A stretch of 64,000 nucleotides of DNA from positions 5,302,767 to 5,366,766 of the forward strand of contig NC_040029.1 of the NCBI RefSeq assembly GCF_000972845.2. Reading direction: 5' to 3'. How positions within the stretch are numbered: position 1 is the first letter of the stretch; each line of letters starts with the position of its first letter. Positions 35,661 through 47,200 of the stretch are shown one piece after another. A program made the translations under genes and the position numbers. Source of the stretch: Larimichthys crocea (Eukaryota > Chordata > Actinopteri > Sciaenidae). Below the pieces are notes generated by a model, which was not told where the DNA came from, searched no databases, and saw only the letters and a program-made list of their open reading frames with translations.

Positions 35661-38423
35661 CTTATAAGCATGAAAGTCAGCGCTCACGCTCCCAAGTTGC
35701 ACCGACAGACGTCTAGTTTCTAGTTTCTAGTTTAGTTTGGCAATGAGGAAGTAGAACTTGGCTGAGCTGTCTTACTGTGGTCTTGCTTTTGCGCAGACAA
35801 ACAGATCATAAATTCAAAGTGGCATCAAAGTATCATAAATAAATCAGATTCTAGAGGCAAAGCACCGCCGATGCAAAAATCTGTATCGTATCGATGCCAC
35901 GAGGGAAATTTCTTTTTGCATGACATTTACACCTAAATATTAGGCCCACCTCCTAATATTGAGTCCATTTGCACAATCGATAATCTGTCTCCACTCAGTG
36001 GTAGGTGGAGTAGATAAAGTAAGGTCTTCCCAGGATAAACTTAATTTGCCCATTTCATGGAAGAGGCAGGTGGCACTGATATTTAGCACTCCTAGTTTTT
36101 CGGGATGTGTGAAGGCAAAACAGCACTAACCTATCAACACCAGGCAGCCTCAGAGTCCCCCCGGCAGAGAATTTGGTTGCTGCCAAGTCGCCCCTGTGTG
36201 TATGCGTGTTCCTGTTCGGGAGTGTATTCTCTACGTGCATGTAGGTGTGTGCATGGTGCTCTATTGTATAAGCGTGTGTGTGTGTGTTGAGTGTGTGGAT
36301 TGTCCCAGTTTAGAAAACCCAGAGCTATGACTCATCAACTAATAAAGCAGGAGGCGAAGGGGGAGTGAGTGTGTGAGCAAGAGAGAGAGAGAGAGAGCAT
36401 GACTGTCTGTGCCAGTGTGTGTGTGTGTTCATATTTTAACGTTCGTTTAAAAACGGGGCTAGGAACCATGGGGGGGCAGATGTGTTAGCGCTGTCACTAC
36501 TGTACCTGGTGCTCTTGCAAACACACATCGTGTGCTTCCTTTTTGCATAGCTGATGCAGCAGATGAATTCAGATAGGCACTCAAACAACGCTGCATCCAC
36601 CCATCATATCACAGATGTATATTTGCCGTCATGCCTGAGCTTGTTCTTCCTGTCTCCCCTGACAGAAACGTCGTCTCTGCCGCGTTGTGAGCAGCTGCCG
36701 ATTTGCCAAGCTGATGTCGGCGCTCATAACGTTTCATGTTTTTGTGTCGACGCTACATACAAGGCTAATAGAGACAATCATTTATGATAATTTCTGCTTT
36801 CTCTTTTGTTTGCTCACTTGAAGCTTATAGTTCATTAGTCACCATTAAATACTGTTTACATTATTATCTGTGTCCTGCAGAAAACTCCATTAGATATAAT
36901 GGAGTCCAATTTCTGCACGTTGGACCATTTCCAGCATAGAATTCAGAATAATAAAGCGATGCTATATGTAGCTACTTAGCCATATTGCTAAACAATGACA
37001 TAATGCATCACTTTCGGCATTGGTTGTTTACACAACGAGAAGACCATGAATAAAATGTATGCTCGACCTGTTGACAGTGGATGTTATTGTGGGACATACT
37101 GTAGCACAGTGAGGCATCAATCTAAAGTAGCCTGACACTAATTAGATATTAATAGAGAACCACTTTGATATAATTGGTCCGATATTTCAAAATATGTGAT
37201 GGCCTCGTCTGTTGGACCTGACACAGCGCCAGGTTGTGCCAGATTCCACGTCATTTTTTGAAATTACGACAACAGGCCCATGACGATTGTGCCACCCTGA
37301 ATTGATGGCCTGTGCAGCAAGAAAATGAAATGTCAGGTATACACATGGATGGATTATTGAAGGAGGAGGATGAGACTACTGGGCATCGGCACAGGGGCCC
37401 GAGGGGGCCAAGTTTTATCTGTTTTTATTAGCTACGACTGTGTATTTTTGTTCCTTATAAGATGCAGCTGTAAAGCGCATACTTAAACTATATAACTGCT
37501 AGTAAACCTGCAGCACAGGTTTCCTTTTATGCCTTCATATAATTTTTTGTATGGTACCTATAGTATTATGTACAATATGTCCAGCATGGACTTCATTTGC
37601 AGTTTAACATCTACAGCAGTTACATTTATAGTAAAAAGGTAAGGCTGATGCAATATTTTTCATATTCCCAACATATCCTGTGAGAAAAGACTAAAACCAA
37701 CAAGTCTGTCTCTCAGTATGTTCTGACTGGCTGCAGTCACTTCCAAGTCCGCTGATATCTACTGAAATCCTGAAACAGTTGGTCACTGTGGTTTTTACAA
37801 AACATTGTTTAAACAGGAGTACATTTGGCGTTGGTTATGGACTTTTTCAGCTGCGGATTTAAAATAAGCAACTGCACGGTAAACAAAACAGATTTTCAAA
37901 TGGAAAGGGTGCTGTAATGGCTAAAGATAAATTTAATTCGACCTAAATAATAGTTGCTTTCTGCAGGCTGCATACCTCCTAACAGACAGTGCTTTAACAT
38001 TCATGTTCACGGTATGTGTTGTTGTGGATTTAGGAATGTTTCCAGCGTTTACTGTTGTGTTTGGCGTCCATATATCCTCAACTCCTGTATTTCCAGCATG
38101 ACCTGCAGGCAGCATGTCTGACAACTATAGAGAAAGCCAAATATCACACTCACACACACTCCGAGTGGATGGACACTTTTCACAGAATTTGTCAGAATCT
38201 GACAATAGGTTATGGCTTTTGCTGTATTGATTTTCCCCTGTCAGACAGGATGTCCAGTAGACACATTCTGATGGGTTGTCATGATTGGTACCATCTGAAC
38301 TTGGCCTTTACTGGCTAATGTTGCTGCTTATTTTCTAAAGGTGGGTAATGATGGCAGCTTGAATGTCAGTCATGCTGGGGAAAAAAATTCTCGGAGTTCA
38401 AGGTGGATGGTTTTGTTGGCATG
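35661..38423. other. Intronic DNA, no gene
   Basis: It contains a 7-bp tandem repeat TAGTTTC x3 (35714-35734), a (GT)7 run (36274-36288) and a GA run (36381-36397). Nothing else is recognised. Confidence 0.6.
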
Positions 38424-38443
38424 ACGGGCAGTAGCTCAGTCCA
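38424..38443 (+). mobile_element. 5' head fragment of a tRNA-derived SINE
   Basis: ACGGGCAGTAGCTCAGTCCA repeats the first 20 bases of the SINE head seen at 29998, with two or three differences. The match then stops. It could be a very short remnant or a chance match, but the A-box context is exact. Confidence 0.4.
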
Positions 38444-40662
38444 AATGCTTCCATTATACCTTTAGACGTTATACATGCACATGGTTATGTTCGTAAGCGA
38501 AGACCTGACTGTGTTACACATTTCAAAGTAAACAGATTATCTGTACAGCAGTTCAAAAGCATGAATCAATCACGTCGGTTTGACTGAAGTAATTAATTTA
38601 ATTAATTTAGAATACAGAAACTTCTATCAACGTGCATCTGTGCATTTTATCTGGAATAAACCATAAACCGAGCCAACACACTGCACACTGATCTCTCCTC
38701 AAAGAAGCCCGGCTTAAAACGAGCATATCTTCTCTGGAGGGCATACAAATCAAGAGCATACGTCATATTACACTCGAGCACTACGTCATTTCTTATTTTC
38801 TATCCACAGAAGTGGATGACTCATCGGATGAAAAGCAGAACCAACACATCCCCAAAAGGCACGCACGGTAAACACTGAGTCGAATTGGATCGTGCCGTCG
38901 GCGTGCATGCAGGGTTCTGAAGGGTTTCCGCTTTAATTGACGCGGCTGCATACGTACACAGCAGCGTCACATCTTCATGTCGTTTTTGTTTGGGGTTGGG
39001 GGGGTATAATGCGCCACATTTACACTCATCCAGCAGCTGTCAATCTGCCAGCCACTCTACTCTCATCCTACATCTGGTGGAGAATACCAATGCGTGCTAC
39101 CTCCAGGGGTGCTTTTGTGTGTGAAGACGTGTGCGTGCGAGTGAGATCAGTGGGTTCGAGATTGCGTAGTGGAGCACGCACAGAAGAGAAAAGCAAAGAG
39201 TTTAGTGCAGAAGGGTAGACGACCGCCGCAGGCCTGTTTTATATCAGCCAATGGGGGTTGGTTTCGTATTACAATATAATGATATTGGTTCAACCCACTT
39301 AATCAGTCACATCATTTATGTTCAAATGGGTTCTTGGAAACTCAACGATATGAAGGAATTGTTGAGTTAATTACCAGCTCTTACTGTATCTCGCCTTTGC
39401 CTCAAGGATGAGGGAAAATATAGGAACTGTTCCTTTAGTTGCTGAACGCAAAAAGGTGTAGAGGAGACGAGCGTTAAGCACGGGTTTGCAGACAAAAAAG
39501 AGTCCAATGCCAACTCGGAAGCAGTTCCCCAAACTTACATTTAACACAATATATACTACAGCTCCACCTTTATATACATATAGATGATTAATTAGCATCA
39601 CGACTGTCCCTGTTTATTATTTTTCCACCTTAGTTGAGTTTGCACAGATTAGCATCAAGGTTCCAGACCCTCTTTTTTTGGGCTCATCCTCAGGTAGATT
39701 ATGAATCCTAAAGAGAGGACGGCTCTTCAAAGCAGGAGAGTCAGCTCTGTTTTGACTGACCATCTAACATAGCTCCCAGGCTTCAGTGGTTTGTTCTCCT
39801 TTGGGTTATTTTTGGGTCTCATTTTTTGGAATTTAAGTTTTGCCTGTCCTACTTACTGCATTCCCCAAAGTGAACTCGAGGCCTTTTTCAGCCTGATCCA
39901 GATTTTTCTCCCTCTCTCTCACTCTCTGCCTCGCTCTGCCTGTCTTTCTCTCTCTCTCTTTCTCGCTCTTTCCGACTCCGTCCTCAGCCATCTGTTCATG
40001 CTTGTGGCATCTCTCTATCTGTCTTCCCTCCCCTGCCATATTTCACTCTTCTCATCTCAACTCTACCAACATTTTTCATCCCTGCTTCCTCTTGTGTAGC
40101 TCTTTCCCTTTGCTGCCTTCCCCCCGTGTTTGTGTCACATCATTAACAGCCATCGTGGCTCCTCTCTCACAGTTATTTCACTGTCTCAGATAGCATGCAA
40201 CAGCCGTTATTCTCTGCATGCACCTGTGATGTGTTTTCTCTCAGTGTCACTGTTGAACTGTGACTGCGATTGTGTTGTAGGGTACAGTGTGTCCTTCACT
40301 GGAAAACCGATCTCATTAACTCGTGTCTAATTCACAAAGAAAATAAATTACTTTCTGCCCTCTTATTGAGGCAACTGTGCTAATAATTTACCCATAATTA
40401 AAAAGGCAATAATATCAGTCTTGTATTTACTGCCCTAAAGTAAAACAAACACTTATTTCAATTTTAGAACTCTAATTTGTAGTTAATGGGGTTAAATCAG
40501 GTGTGTTTTTCTGTGTCTTCTGGATATGTAGAGTTATGTAGAAAATTGGAGAGTTTGTTTTGGACTCCTCCTGCCAGCTAGTGGTCAGGAACTCCTCAGT
40601 GGAGCTTTAAATACAGAGGGTACCATCTGTTGGTCTAACCATGTGTTTTGTCCAGTGAGGTC
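38444..40662. other. Intronic DNA, no gene
   Basis: A pyrimidine-rich tract at 39903-39973 (repeated CTCTCT) is the only clear feature. The frames over it (about 100 codons, rich in Ser and Leu) are products of the low-complexity sequence. Confidence 0.6.
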
Positions 40663-41014
40663 TTAAAGCTGCAGTAGGTGAGAGTTGGTTTATAAAAGTA
40701 AATCTTGACAAATAAGATCCCAAAGAAGTGTGGTAATGAGGTTGTTTATCTGGGTGGAAATAGTTATATCATATGATGTAATATTGATATTAATTCCATT
40801 TCTCTATGGTAAATGCCTTATTGCATGATTCATCTTGTAAACATGGATACTCTCTCAGAAGGCCGATGGATTTCCTCTCCTTCCTTTTACGTGCGAGTGC
40901 ACACAAGGTTTGACTGACAGTTGAGGGGATGCGCATCAGCAGGTACCTCTGATCCAAGTTGTTGGATGATGTCTGGGTGATGTCATCGCACGCGTTACAA
41001 CCTACAAACTGCAG
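40663..41014. mobile_element. MITE-like repeat with decayed inverted ends
   Basis: The left end TTAAAGCTGCAGTAGGT (40663-40679) is mirrored at the right by ACCTACAAACTGCAG (41000-41014); the reverse complement matches after a 4-nt insertion. The left sequence is one I recall from short non-autonomous repeats in fish. There is no coding content. No target-site duplication is evident. The element could equally be a fragment of a longer repeat. Confidence 0.45.
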
Positions 41015-41165
41015 AAGCTGTTGCCATGGAGATCCCCCCCCCTTTTTTCTTTCTTTTTTTTTTTCCCAGTAGTGAAATGCGGTCAGGGCCTAAAGCATCG
41101 AAACGAGTGTGTCAACCTGCATAAAGGCAAAGAGCAGCACAGTAGAGTGCTTGAGTGTCTTTGAC

Positions 41166-41167
<2 letters not shown>

Positions 41168-41200
<33 letters not shown>

Positions 41201-41241
41201 ATAAATGCATAAATCTCCCCCACGCGCACACACACACACAC
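41168..41241. repeat. (TG)16 and facing (CA)8 microsatellites
   Basis: TG run at 41168-41199 and CA run at about 41226-41241, separated by 26 bases. Because TG and CA are complementary, the two arms can pair as an imperfect hairpin. The antisense frame at 41083-41556 runs through them and is not credible. Confidence 0.93.
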
Positions 41242-42330
41242 CTCTCCTAGCAGCCCGTTGTGTAATGTCTGGTTTATGCTATGCAGGCTTGACCCACACC
41301 GCCTGTTGACTGGAAATAAATGGGTGCTATTTACAGTGTGTGTTACTTGGCTGTTAAAACTCAAAGGAACATCCGAGGCCTGCGCGCTGTAGTGTTTCCC
41401 CCCGTCGGTGAGGCTTTTGAAGGCTGTGAAATCTGCCTGTCGGCCAGATGTATTCATGTCATGTGGGATTAGCAGAACATTGTGTTGTGTGATCTCATAA
41501 AGCGTTGTGTGTATTAATGTACATATGTATGTGTGTCTGCATCTGGATGCATTCACGAGTGTAACCTACATCAAAGTGGTTCATTTTAAAAAAAAGACTC
41601 AGCCATCACTCGACGTGAAGTGGGGACTTAGACACTTCCTCCTGTGGATTTCTGCTCAGACATATGGACAAAACTGAACAGAGTGTTGGCAGCCAAGAGA
41701 TTTGTATCATTTTAATAACAAGGTGTATTCACACAGGCAGCAAAACATATCATTTTACATACATGAATATTCACTTTGGACTTTGGCTGCACTTAACCTT
41801 TTCGCTCGCACTCTCATGCTCTTTCTCTGGCTTTCATGCAGCCCCGCTCGCACACTCTCCCACCTCTTCTTCCTCCTCTGTTATTGCCATCTGCTGCAAC
41901 ATTAAGTCTCTTTTGATCAGCAAGGGGTAATCATCAATTACACATGCAAGTGCAAGCGCGCGTACGACTTAATGGGACTGCTCTTCCGCTGGATTTAGAC
42001 GCGTTGTTTTCTGAAACGGTTGATACTAATTACGGCTCCATTTTGTCACACAGTGTGAAAGATAATGGCGCCCAATGTTTGTCCCCAAATCTTTGCTGCA
42101 ATTATAGCCCCAATGTTAATCAATTTCACTGCAGAGGCAAACAATGGAGAACAAGCCTCTTATACAACTGAGGTCACGAAACAATAGAGCGAAGACAAAA
42201 GAAACTTAGCAAGCCTTAGTTAGTTGTTTGCCACTGTAGCCAGGGAAACAGAGAGCTTTCATGAATTGCTAAATATACATCATAACCACTTTGTGTATAT
42301 GCAGAGAAAGGGTTCCCTCTTCTGCTCAGC

Positions 42331-42350
42331 AATTACACATAATTACACAT
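42331..42350. repeat. 10-bp tandem repeat x2
   Basis: AATTACACAT twice in direct succession. Confidence 0.9.
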
Positions 42351-43493
42351 ATCTGGAGAAAAATGTCCACCTTTTTCCGTTTTGGAGTCTTAACCCGATA
42401 GCTCAAGTGTAAATAAATAAGATAAGAAAGGAATGCCTTTGAAATTACAAATGTATCTGACATGTAAAGTGCCTCGCCTCTGTGAACATGACCTCCTTCA
42501 GGTGTTCGGAGCCACAGCTTGTCCCTGACATGTCACCCACACCATACTGGAGGTCTACATCACCTTAATGGGCTTTTAAGCGTCATTACAGTCTCCGTGA
42601 CTTTAGCTAAAACACAGCCAAGGTTATCAATTCAAGGTGTTCGAGCGACTGCGTGCGTCACAGGACACAATAACGACTGATTTAGAGAGCAACGGGAGGG
42701 GTGGTTCAGTATTAATCAAGCGGCGGTACAGAAAAACGTGCGGCCTCGATGTAGATGGATATAAGCAACGATTAAATGAGGGGACCCTTTAGCAGGCTCG
42801 TTATGGGTATTGATTGAGATTGATCTGGTCATCAGTGTTGTGATGATACTGAGCAGGACCTCCTGGGACATACATGCAATCTTAGGATCAAGGTCTCAAC
42901 CACCAATCCGGGACAAGTAGCTCCAACCCGTGTCTGTTTCCATGTTGTCAAGCAAAGGCAGTTCCGTCTTCATGGCTTAATCCATTTTTTTTAAGTCATC
43001 TTAATCTGATTCTCATTTAGCACATGGCGGTGTGCCTCTCAATACCTTTTTTTTTTTTTTTATGTACATCATTTCAGATTTAGCACGCCGTTCAGAATCC
43101 AGGTCAGTCGCAGGGCAACAAATCCATCACAAACTATTACGGTATAAAAGAGCGAGACAAAGAAAAGAATTTAATTTCCAAAGCTGGGGAGCAACAGTAG
43201 CAAAAGCACTGTAACCTTTTAGTTCTGATTAGTTTTGACACTGATCTTCAGTGAAAATAGCCCACACATCACAACCCATGCTATGGTGTAGGACGTGTTT
43301 TGGACCAATGGGGAGACCAGAACCCTTCAACTAATTGTTGCTTACTCATATCCAACATGCATATCATGCAGAGACATTAGCCTTCATTTGGAGTGTTTCT
43401 GGCCACACAATGAAAGTAAGTCTAAAATTCACACTCACACAGCTGAATGATAAAGATGTTGGTGACATCTTTATCTTTCCATTCTTTAGAAAT

Positions 43494-43585
43494 TTGACCC
43501 GTTTTGGCTATAATTTTCTTTTTCTTTTGTTCTCTTAAAAACTAGTTTGATAAAGTTAACATTCCAGCTGAAATAAAACTTTCTT
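43494..43585 (+). repeat. Direct repeat copy A (~92 bp)
   Basis: It shares a block with 44114-44209: TTTTGGCTATAATTTT, then TTTTTCTTTTGTTCTC against TTTTTATTTGTTCTCC, then AGT(T/C)TGATAAA and a common end AAAACTTTCTT/TATAACTTTCTT. I estimate the two copies are well above 80 percent alike by eye. Confidence 0.8.
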
Positions 43586-44113
43586 TTTCTTTCTGTGCCA
43601 AGCTCAACTTTGGGAACACAAATGCTTCTGTGTGGTTCAATGGCAGCAATTATAGTGGGCTGTGACAACTCTGTTGAATTATCTATAGCCACAGGTAGAG
43701 ATTGACAGAATTTGAAGGACTTTTCTATCGAGCAGAGCACACCCAAGGACAGAAAATTGTGATTATCCCTGGGTTTAGCAGCGGGGTTATAATCTTCCAG
43801 CCCAAGGGGGAATGGCTCATTCATGGTTTCCCCTTCTAATGCAGTCCACACTTTACAGTTGCATTACAGTATAACAGTAATTCGTAGTGATAAGGGTGCA
43901 GTAGTGCCTGAGGTTTGTCTGCCAACTGTAGGAAGCATGTGTAATTTGATCTGATACTTGGGGCTTTTTTTTGGTGAAATAAAAGTACAGAGGATTGTTG
44001 TCGTATAATATATTCAGTTTTGTCCATCATAGCCCCACTAAGCCACATAATCCAGCAGGTTACAAAGTATATTTCAAAAAATTCTAGTAGATAATGTGAG
44101 CTGGTTTTACCTT

Positions 44114-44209
44114 TTGACTCATTTTGGCTATAATTTTTCTTTTTATTTGTTCTCCTGAAAACGAGTCTGATAAACAGTTATCATCTGCCACCGAAATTAT
44201 AACTTTCTT
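44114..44209 (+). repeat. Direct repeat copy B (~96 bp)
   Basis: Partner of 43494-43585 in the same orientation; about 530 bp separate the two. The flanks on either side are unrelated, so the copies are bounded units and not part of a larger tandem. Confidence 0.8.
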
Positions 44210-47200
44210 CTCTACATAATTACTGCAAAACACACTAATCTGTTACTCGTCGCATTTATCACCAGCAGAGACACGAGGACAGTATCTGTTTTGAAAGGTT
44301 TTTCTTGTATTCTGTTGAACAGCTAGGCCAAAAGTGTGTCATTGATTCTTGAGGCCAACTTCTAACTCTGTATTCAGCCTGTCCTTTTTTTAGGAACACC
44401 CTATCCTGCTTCACATTCATAGTTATACACTTTCACACCTGGGAACTGACTTTTACAAGCAAAGTCTTCTACAATGTTTGCCATTTAACAGCTCCACTGC
44501 ACCAGTTAAGGGGCATGCGGCGTGTTCATCGGCCCTGTGCAATAGTCTGTGAGGGCTGGGAGACTGTTTCACTTATTGAATGGCTTGGCAGCAGTGCAGC
44601 CATTTAATTTAGTAGACACTTATATCATTATTATTTATCAAATCAATACTATGAAGTCGCCATAGCTTCCACCAGTGCATTTGCTGAATATTAGATTGAA
44701 AACAGCACTGAATTTCTCCCAGTCAGATGTCAGCTGCTGTAAATTTCTGGCTTCCTCCGTCACTTTTTTAACACCCAAGATGTTTGAAAGCAATCCATAT
44801 TGATTCATATGCATTTGGTCACCACTGGTTGCTTTGAGGGACTAGCAAAATAGTGTATTTGGTGGGGGTGAGTGTGTGTGTTGAAGTTATGGTCTAAGTA
44901 GATTGTTATTGCTTTGGAAATGTGGAACTTCAAAGTGACCCAGTTTTTCGGGTGGCCCTTTTTGATTCCTCCATAAACGCTGCAGCAGCATAGTGGAGTT
45001 GGACCAGAGTTGACAATGGATGAATCCACAGGGCTGCTGAATATACACAGGTTTCTCAAACAATAAGGCATGCAAAGGGCTCTCTGGGTTTGGCCAGTCC
45101 AATAATTTTAGCCCGCACTTCCAATTAACAGGAAATAGGTGTTGCCACAGTGAGCAACTGACGTTTCAGTGGGTTGCGAGTCAAGCAGTTTTGGGAGCTG
45201 ATGAGATTGTAAGGAAATTGCACAATGTGTCACCTCAAAGCAAAAAGATGATTGAATATTGTGAGCTTTTGGCTGATCTGGACTTGAACTACATGAATTC
45301 TATATTCTCTGTCAAAATCAGCAGGTGGGAGGCATGTCGAAAACAGCTATTTGCATCCTGCCTCTCTCTTTATATTCATACCTAGACTGGCAGTCATCTC
45401 GACTATATGCATTATAGATCCATCTTGGTCTGAATATTCATCATCTGTTTTTCCTGTTTTGATTATCTACTGGCTACAAATCAAGTCTGGAAACATTGGC
45501 CGTTGCCTGACAGCCGATGGGTTCTGAGATTGAGCGACTGCATATAAATAGTGTGTATTTCCCCTTTTGTTAAGTAGTACATGATGAGGGAGTGATAGTG
45601 CAGCAAACTCATTTAATGATGCGTTGTAGTAGCGAGGGTTGTCAACCTGCTTATCAGGATGAATTCTTCTGTCACACTGTTGATGTTGCCAGCCTGAGGC
45701 CAGAGCGAGAACAGAACTTGTTTTCTCGTCTTAAGTTTACAACACAAAAGATTGCATAATTTCATTCACCCTGTCAACTCGTAGTTTTAACATCATCGCT
45801 TAGGTTTTTGTCGGCCTATGCGGTGCCAAGTGTAGTGCTGCTGTTTGGTGTGAGAAAAATAAACTCTCTGCGACTTTGTGCCACAGCGGTCATGAGCAGA
45901 TACACACATGAAACCATTAGCAGAACAAAACGTCACCCCGGTGAGTCGTAATTGTGTTTCTTTTTTGAATTTGCCCCATGGTGAATTGATTGAATAGTGC
46001 CCATTAGGTGGAGAGGCAGGGGGTAAGGCAAAGGATAAACAAACATTAGTGATTATTGGAGAAGTCCGCATGAATGAAAGTTGATTGGGAGGACAGGTAA
46101 ACAGCAAACAGTTGGACGGCAGGAGCTGAGTTTGCGTCCGCTGTTTAATGAGACTGAATTCTGCTGCTGAAATCTGTCTCATGTGCTGAGCAAGTTGGCA
46201 GCCGAGGATTTGATCATTACAGCGTGGATTGAAACAGATGAGTTCAAACAAAAAAGCTAATTTTTTCTATCCAAAGGTTTTGAAATCTGCTTATCGGTTG
46301 ACGTAAATCATATTAAGCATATTAAACGAATCAGATTTTGCACAAACATAGAAAACACTGGTTGCTTGTTTTGTGTCACATTTATGAACAAAAGTCAGTG
46401 GACTGGAGGGCAAGCACAAGTGTTTAATTCCTTCCCAAAGAGTCATGTATCATGCATGCAGCTAAAATTATTCTAAGGCCAGACATCTTTAAATCCTTTA
46501 AACTCACCACGAGCCTTTAAGCGCACTCATCTGGAACTCTTAGGTCCACTTGTCTCGCTGATAAGACCTTTATGAGACTATATTTCATGTTTTACCACAG
46601 CACCGTTGAGTGTCAGGGGTAATGCAGGTTGGCATTGATATAGGGGTCTGGTTTGCAGAGATTACGGCGCGGTCGAGAAAACAAAGTTGCTCATAAGAAA
46701 CTAGATTATTGCAATGGCAACATCTGCTGTGAGATGTGAGGCAGAGCAACACAGCAGGTCTGCAGAGCTGTTCACTGTAAGATGTAAGCATCGATAGAAG
46801 GTGGAAATATGATATATTTTAGTCCCTGAATCAGAAAAACACACATTTTAGATTGTACTACCTGTAATGCAAATAGTATTAACTCCACCAAGACCTCAAT
46901 ATAGTGGAGATTTTGTATTGTAATTAGATTCATTAGGCTCATAGCTTTGGAAAATTAAAACCTCAGTGAGTCCTTGACTTTCCAGAAACAATATCTAACA
47001 ACTTCCAGTGTTTGGAACACAACAAATTGCTTTCTATCCTCTCTCCATTGTGTTGGAAGATTGATATTTGACAATTTGTCATATCTGTCAACATGAAAAA
47101 GGCCAAAACCCCAAGATGTCTTACCCCATCTCCCCGCCCATTCGTTCACACGGGTCACGATTACATTATAGCTTCATTTTTTGGTTAGTATTTTGCTAAA

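Noticed and set aside
39791..40099. Leu/Ser-rich frame resembling a membrane protein
   Set aside because: Hydrophobic residues come from a CT-rich low-complexity tract; no start context or homology.
41083..41556. 157-codon minus-strand frame rich in His-Thr repeats
   Set aside because: The repeats are the translation of a CA microsatellite.
45793..46251. 152-codon minus-strand open frame
   Set aside because: No domain recognised; composition looks like A/T-poor intron, possibly conserved non-coding DNA, not protein.
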